From: an uncultured Lachnospiraceae bacterium
GTDB taxonomy: Bacteria > Bacillota_A > Clostridia > Lachnospirales > Lachnospiraceae
DNA: 9,333 bases
Direction: 5' to 3'
Assembly: GCA_946621895.1 (NCBI GenBank)
Contig: CAMOOZ010000277.1
Location: 1-9,333, forward strand
Every line of letters starts with the position of its first letter. Position 1 is the first letter of the stretch. Positions 7,347 through 9,333 of the stretch are shown in pieces. Position numbers and translations under genes: made by a program. The notes under the pieces are model-generated. The model saw nothing but the letters and a program-made list of their open reading frames with translations, ran no database searches and was not told where the DNA came from.

Positions 7347-7709
7347 TTACGCCTCCGCTCCGCCTGCCACCTTGCTGATCTTCACATTGACATGGACCAC
7401 CTTTAAGCCGGTCATGTTCTCCACCGAGCTGCGGACCCTCTCCTGAACCTGCCTGGAAAGGATCTGAATATTATAACCATATTTTGCCGTCAGGGTCAGC
7501 TCCAGCCTTGCCCTGTCCCCGCGGACCTGGCATTTCACGCCCTTTGCGCTGTGCTTCATGCCCGACTCGGAGCGAAAATCCTCCTCCCTGTCGGTTTTGG
7601 GATATTTCACGCCCTCCACCTCTCAGGCAGCGATCCCGGCGATCTGTGCAATGGCTTCGGCGGCAATGCGGATGCTGCCCTTCGGGGCTTTCTCTTCCTG
7701 ATTTTTCAT
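7347..7709 (-). pseudogene. Asp23/Gls24-family (YqhY-like) gene interrupted by in-frame TGA at codon 29
   Basis: Homologues are small cytoplasmic or envelope-associated proteins of unclear biochemical function. The one encoded upstream of nusB in Bacillus subtilis (YqhY) has been linked to acetyl-CoA carboxylase/lipid homeostasis. The frame from ATG 7709, behind a strong AAGGAGG, reads MKNQEEKAPKGSIRIAAEAIAQIAGIAA, then TGA (7625-7623), then EVEGVKYPKTDREEDF onwards to a TAA at 7347. IAGIAA-x-EVEGV is the family's most conserved N-terminal motif, so the stop replaces exactly one residue and the frame is kept on both sides. The downstream part holds [49 protein letters not shown], all typical. 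Total length with the stop read through is 120 residues, the family norm. The stretch just after the stop (about codons 35-49) is unusually hydrophilic. Without readthrough, a 28-residue peptide results, or a restart at GTG 7619, GTG 7610 or ATG 7560. Nonsense mutation or sequence error are the leading explanations. Confidence 0.85.
7352..7356 (-). promoter_or_regulatory. Shine-Dalgarno supporting the GTG start of nusB
   Basis: GGAGG on the minus strand, inside the last codons of the Asp23-family gene, stands nine bases before the GTG at 7342. It gives nusB its own ribosome entry, which matters because the upstream gene contains a premature stop that could reduce coupled translation. Confidence 0.65.
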
Positions 7710-7720
7710 TTTCTTACGAA

Positions 7721-7727
7721 CCTCCTT
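7721..7727 (-). promoter_or_regulatory. Strong Shine-Dalgarno of the Asp23-family gene
   Basis: AAGGAGG on the minus strand lies 11 bases before the ATG at 7709. It fixes the true gene start upstream of the internal TGA and shows that the 5' end of this gene is otherwise intact. Confidence 0.75.
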
Positions 7728-7736
7728 CGTTTCTCC

Positions 7737-7765
7737 ATTGTAGCAAAAAAAACATGGTACGCCTA
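7737..7765 (-). promoter_or_regulatory. Putative extended -10 promoter for the Asp23-nusB-xseAB-ispA-tlyA-nadK-recN-glgA run
   Basis: On the minus strand TGCTACAAT gives an extended -10 (TGn followed by TACAAT at 7742-7737), five matches of six to TATAAT. A run of eight T (7745-7752) lies in the spacer. The -35 region at the usual 17-bp spacing (TAGGCG, 7765-7760) is a poor match, which extended -10 promoters tolerate. Initiation about seven bases downstream, near 7730, would leave a leader of roughly 21 bases that just includes the AAGGAGG site. This is the only gap above 24 bp in the window, so it is the natural place for a promoter. I see no operator palindrome or riboswitch in this 87-bp gap. 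Confidence 0.55.
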
Positions 7766-7796
7766 GTGGTTATCCCCGTCAGGAAAAGGGTGTTTC

Positions 7797-8915
7797 CTAA
7801 AGCCAGAAAGTGAGGGAAAGCACGCCGGGCTTATCCGCATAGGCCACCGCGCTGCCCCCGGCGAGATAATCAAACACATGCTGCCCGGTCAGCAGGAAAT
7901 CCCGCATTTCCGCATATACCCGGGGATCCGCGCATTTCAGCGTAAGAAAGCTTTCCCCCCGGGCATAAGCCCCGGAAAAGAGCGCCGCAAGCCCGGTTTC
8001 GTCCACCCGGGTAAAATAGGCGCCTTCCCGGACATAATAATTGTCCTTCAGGCTTTCGCAGACAGGCGTCTCCACCACATTGGAGATCTCGTGGGTCCTG
8101 CGGATATCCGCATCCGGCACGAGAAAATAGTCGTAATTGACCTCCGGCACCGTGCTGACCTCCCCCATCACCTCCTCCTCCAGCTGGTAGGACGCATCTC
8201 CCCAGGTAGGGTCGATATGATAGGCCTCCCCGTTCACCAGCGCGGCCAGCCAGGCATGAGGCTGCCCCTCCCGGACCGTGCCCGTGATCATCACGGAAGG
8301 AATATCCAGCCTGCCCAGCAGATACTGCATGGCTCTGGCATAGCCCGTGCAGACGCTTTTTCCCTCCGTGACCACCGAGCAGATATTCTGTGAATCCCGG
8401 GCGTTTTCGTCATATTCCGTGTGGGTGATGATATATTCATAGGTATATTTCACCCGCTCATAATCATCTCCGCCGGGCGCGCTTTGCAAAAACCGGTCCG
8501 CATAGTCCTCGATCTGCCGGGAGGCGGAAAGCGCCTCCTTGAAATCCCGGTTGTATTCCGGATAAAAAGCCATGGAAAGGATCACCCCGCCCCGTTTAAA
8601 GTGGATATAGGAATACCCGTCCACATAAAACAGCTCCGGGTGATCGTTTTTTACGGCATTAAAGGCGGTGTCCAGCAGCGCAGGGTTTTTCGTCGTGAGC
8701 TCCACGGCGCTTTCGTGATGCAGGATCGTCCAGAGGACCTCTTTATAGACCGCTCTTCCCACCGTGGAGAGCCTGCTGCAGGAATAGCCTTTCTCCTCCG
8801 GCAGCTCGTCGAGGCTTTCCTTCGGCAGAGGCATCGGGCCCTTCTCCCCGGCCTCAAGCCCGCCGGCCCCGAAAAGCAGGAGGGGCACAAGCAAAAGAAT
8901 GGTCAGATACTTCAA
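7797..8915 (-). CDS. Secreted transglutaminase-like (papain-fold) domain protein
   Basis: The 372-residue product starts with a signal peptide: Lys2, a hydrophobic core at about 4-18 (LTILLLVPLLLFGAG) and a plausible cleavage near LEA-GE at 22/23. There is no lipobox cysteine. The transglutaminase-like core carries a papain-type triad: Cys189 in EGKSVCTGYARAMQYLLG, His220 in GQPHAWLAALVNGEAYHIDPTWGD and Asp235 in the same block. The upstream region DHPELFYVDGYSY (91-103) and the YTYEYIITHTEYD helix (158-169) match the secreted family common in Clostridia. The native substrate is unknown; cell-surface peptide cleavage or crosslinking is only inference. The start is TTG at 8915, which makes a TTGA overlap with the prfC stop and has GGAG (8927-8930) 11 bases upstream; the signal peptide begins right there. 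It is followed by the promoter-bearing gap, so it probably belongs to the prfC transcription unit. Confidence 0.85.
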   Translation of the reverse strand: MKYLTILLLVPLLLFGAGGLEAGEKGPMPLPKESLDELPEEKGYSCSRLSTVGRAVYKEVLWTILHHESAVELTTKNPALLDTAFNAVKNDHPELFYVDGYSYIHFKRGGVILSMAFYPEYNRDFKEALSASRQIEDYADRFLQSAPGGDDYERVKYTYEYIITHTEYDENARDSQNICSVVTEGKSVCTGYARAMQYLLGRLDIPSVMITGTVREGQPHAWLAALVNGEAYHIDPTWGDASYQLEEEVMGEVSTVPEVNYDYFLVPDADIRRTHEISNVVETPVCESLKDNYYVREGAYFTRVDETGLAALFSGAYARGESFLTLKCADPRVYAEMRDFLLTGQHVFDYLAGGSAVAYADKPGVLSLTFWL

Positions 8916-9333
8916 TCTCTGTTAAACTCCAGAAGCACAAGGCCCGGATTCCTGTCCAGCGTCATGCCGATGCTCCAGGCATTGATGAATAAGAGCAGCG
9001 GATTTCCCTTCATATCCTGCACCTTTTTCATGTCGGAGGTGCCGCTTAAGCTCTTCATGTCCACTTCCTCCGGATGCGCCACCCAGCGGATATGCTCATA
9101 GGGCAGCGGCTCCATGCGGATCTCCACATTGTACTCGTTCTCCAGCCTGTATTTCAGCACATCAAACTGCAGCACGCCCACGACGCCCACGATTATCTCC
9201 TCCATTCCCGTGTGGTACTCCTGGAAGATCTGGATGGCGCCCTCCTGGGCGATCTGCTCGATACCCTTTATAAACTGCTTGCGTTTCATGGTGTCCACCT
9301 GGGAAACCCGGGCAAAATGCTCCGGCGCAAAGG
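8912..9333 (-). CDS. prfC: Peptide chain release factor 3, C-terminal 139 residues (5' end outside window)
   Basis: RF3 is a translational GTPase that ejects RF1 or RF2 from the ribosome after peptide release. The frame is open at the window edge and reads FAPEHFARVSQVDTMKRKQFIKGIEQIAQEGAIQIFQEY, followed by EEIIVGVVGVLQFDVLKYRLENEYNVEIRMEPLPYEHIRWV. This is the characteristic C-terminal domain III of RF3 (compare [20 protein letters not shown] and VGAVGVLQFDVV in the family). It ends with ...GLVLLEFNRD and TGA at 8914-8912. The family is about 525-530 residues, so the GTPase domain and domain II lie beyond the right edge and cannot be judged. A GTG at 9298 lies inside the conserved domain and should not be taken as a start. 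The stop overlaps the TTG of the transglutaminase-like gene. Confidence 0.95.
   Translation of the reverse strand, partial: FAPEHFARVSQVDTMKRKQFIKGIEQIAQEGAIQIFQEYHTGMEEIIVGVVGVLQFDVLKYRLENEYNVEIRMEPLPYEHIRWVAHPEEVDMKSLSGTSDMKKVQDMKGNPLLLFINAWSIGMTLDRNPGLVLLEFNRD

Noticed and set aside
7588..7625. Possible selenocysteine insertion at the in-frame TGA of the Asp23-family gene
   Set aside because: The downstream sequence gives only a three-pair GGG/CCC hairpin (extendable through mismatches) and no convincing bacterial SECIS. The family has no known selenoproteins, and the replaced position is not a catalytic cysteine.
7779..7800. Inverted repeat AGGAAA/TTTCCT with a 6-base loop just after the transglutaminase-like stop, a possible terminator
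   Set aside because: The stem is only six A/T-containing pairs and is not followed directly by a T run; the nearest T8 (minus strand) is some 26 bases away inside the promoter spacer. It is too weak to call a rho-independent terminator.
8421..9101. Long plus-strand open frames (for example 3077-3820, 3378-4121 and 8421-9101)
   Set aside because: They lie wholly antisense to well-conserved minus-strand genes, lack recognisable domains and ribosome-binding sites, and reflect third-position bias of the real genes.
9296..9298. GTG at 9298 as the start of a separate small gene
   Set aside because: The frame stays open upstream to the window edge with conserved RF3 residues (FAPEHFARVSQ), so this is an internal valine codon of prfC.

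Overview
This window looks like an ordinary, densely packed housekeeping segment of a low-GC-group Gram-positive (Clostridia, most likely Lachnospiraceae) chromosome of moderate-to-high GC content. The assignment rests on gene order and on family-level resemblance of the GlgA, NusB, RF3 and Asp23-family proteins as I recall them; no search was run. Every gene I can support lies on the minus strand, so transcription runs from high to low coordinates. I see no mobile elements, CRISPR arrays, tRNAs or rRNAs. All long plus-strand reading frames are shadows of minus-strand genes.

Layout in transcription order: (1) 9333-8912, the C-terminal end of peptide chain release factor 3 (prfC), coupled by a 4-base TTGA overlap to (2) a secreted transglutaminase-like protein (8915-7797). 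(3) An 87-bp intergenic gap carries an extended -10 promoter and a strong Shine-Dalgarno. (4) Next is an Asp23/Gls24-family (YqhY-like) gene, 7709-7347, which is cut by an in-frame TGA at codon 29 inside its most conserved N-terminal motif. Then comes a tight run: (5) nusB, (6) xseA, (7) xseB, (8) ispA, (9) tlyA, (10) nadK, (11) recN and (12) the 5' part of glgA, which runs off the left edge. Gaps are 24 bp or less and many junctions overlap, so this reads as one operon from the promoter near 7740.

The cluster is the classical Firmicutes set linking transcription antitermination (NusB), DNA repair (exonuclease VII, RecN), isoprenoid synthesis (IspA), rRNA methylation (TlyA) and NADP supply (NadK). 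Two members I expect in Clostridia are absent: dxs between ispA and tlyA, and argR between nadK and recN. A glycogen synthase gene is translationally coupled to the end of recN. The observations most worth checking are the premature TGA in the Asp23-family gene, the missing dxs and argR, and a G7 tract near the end of tlyA where loss of one G would fuse TlyA in frame to NadK. I found no evidence of a novel defence, mobile or signalling system.
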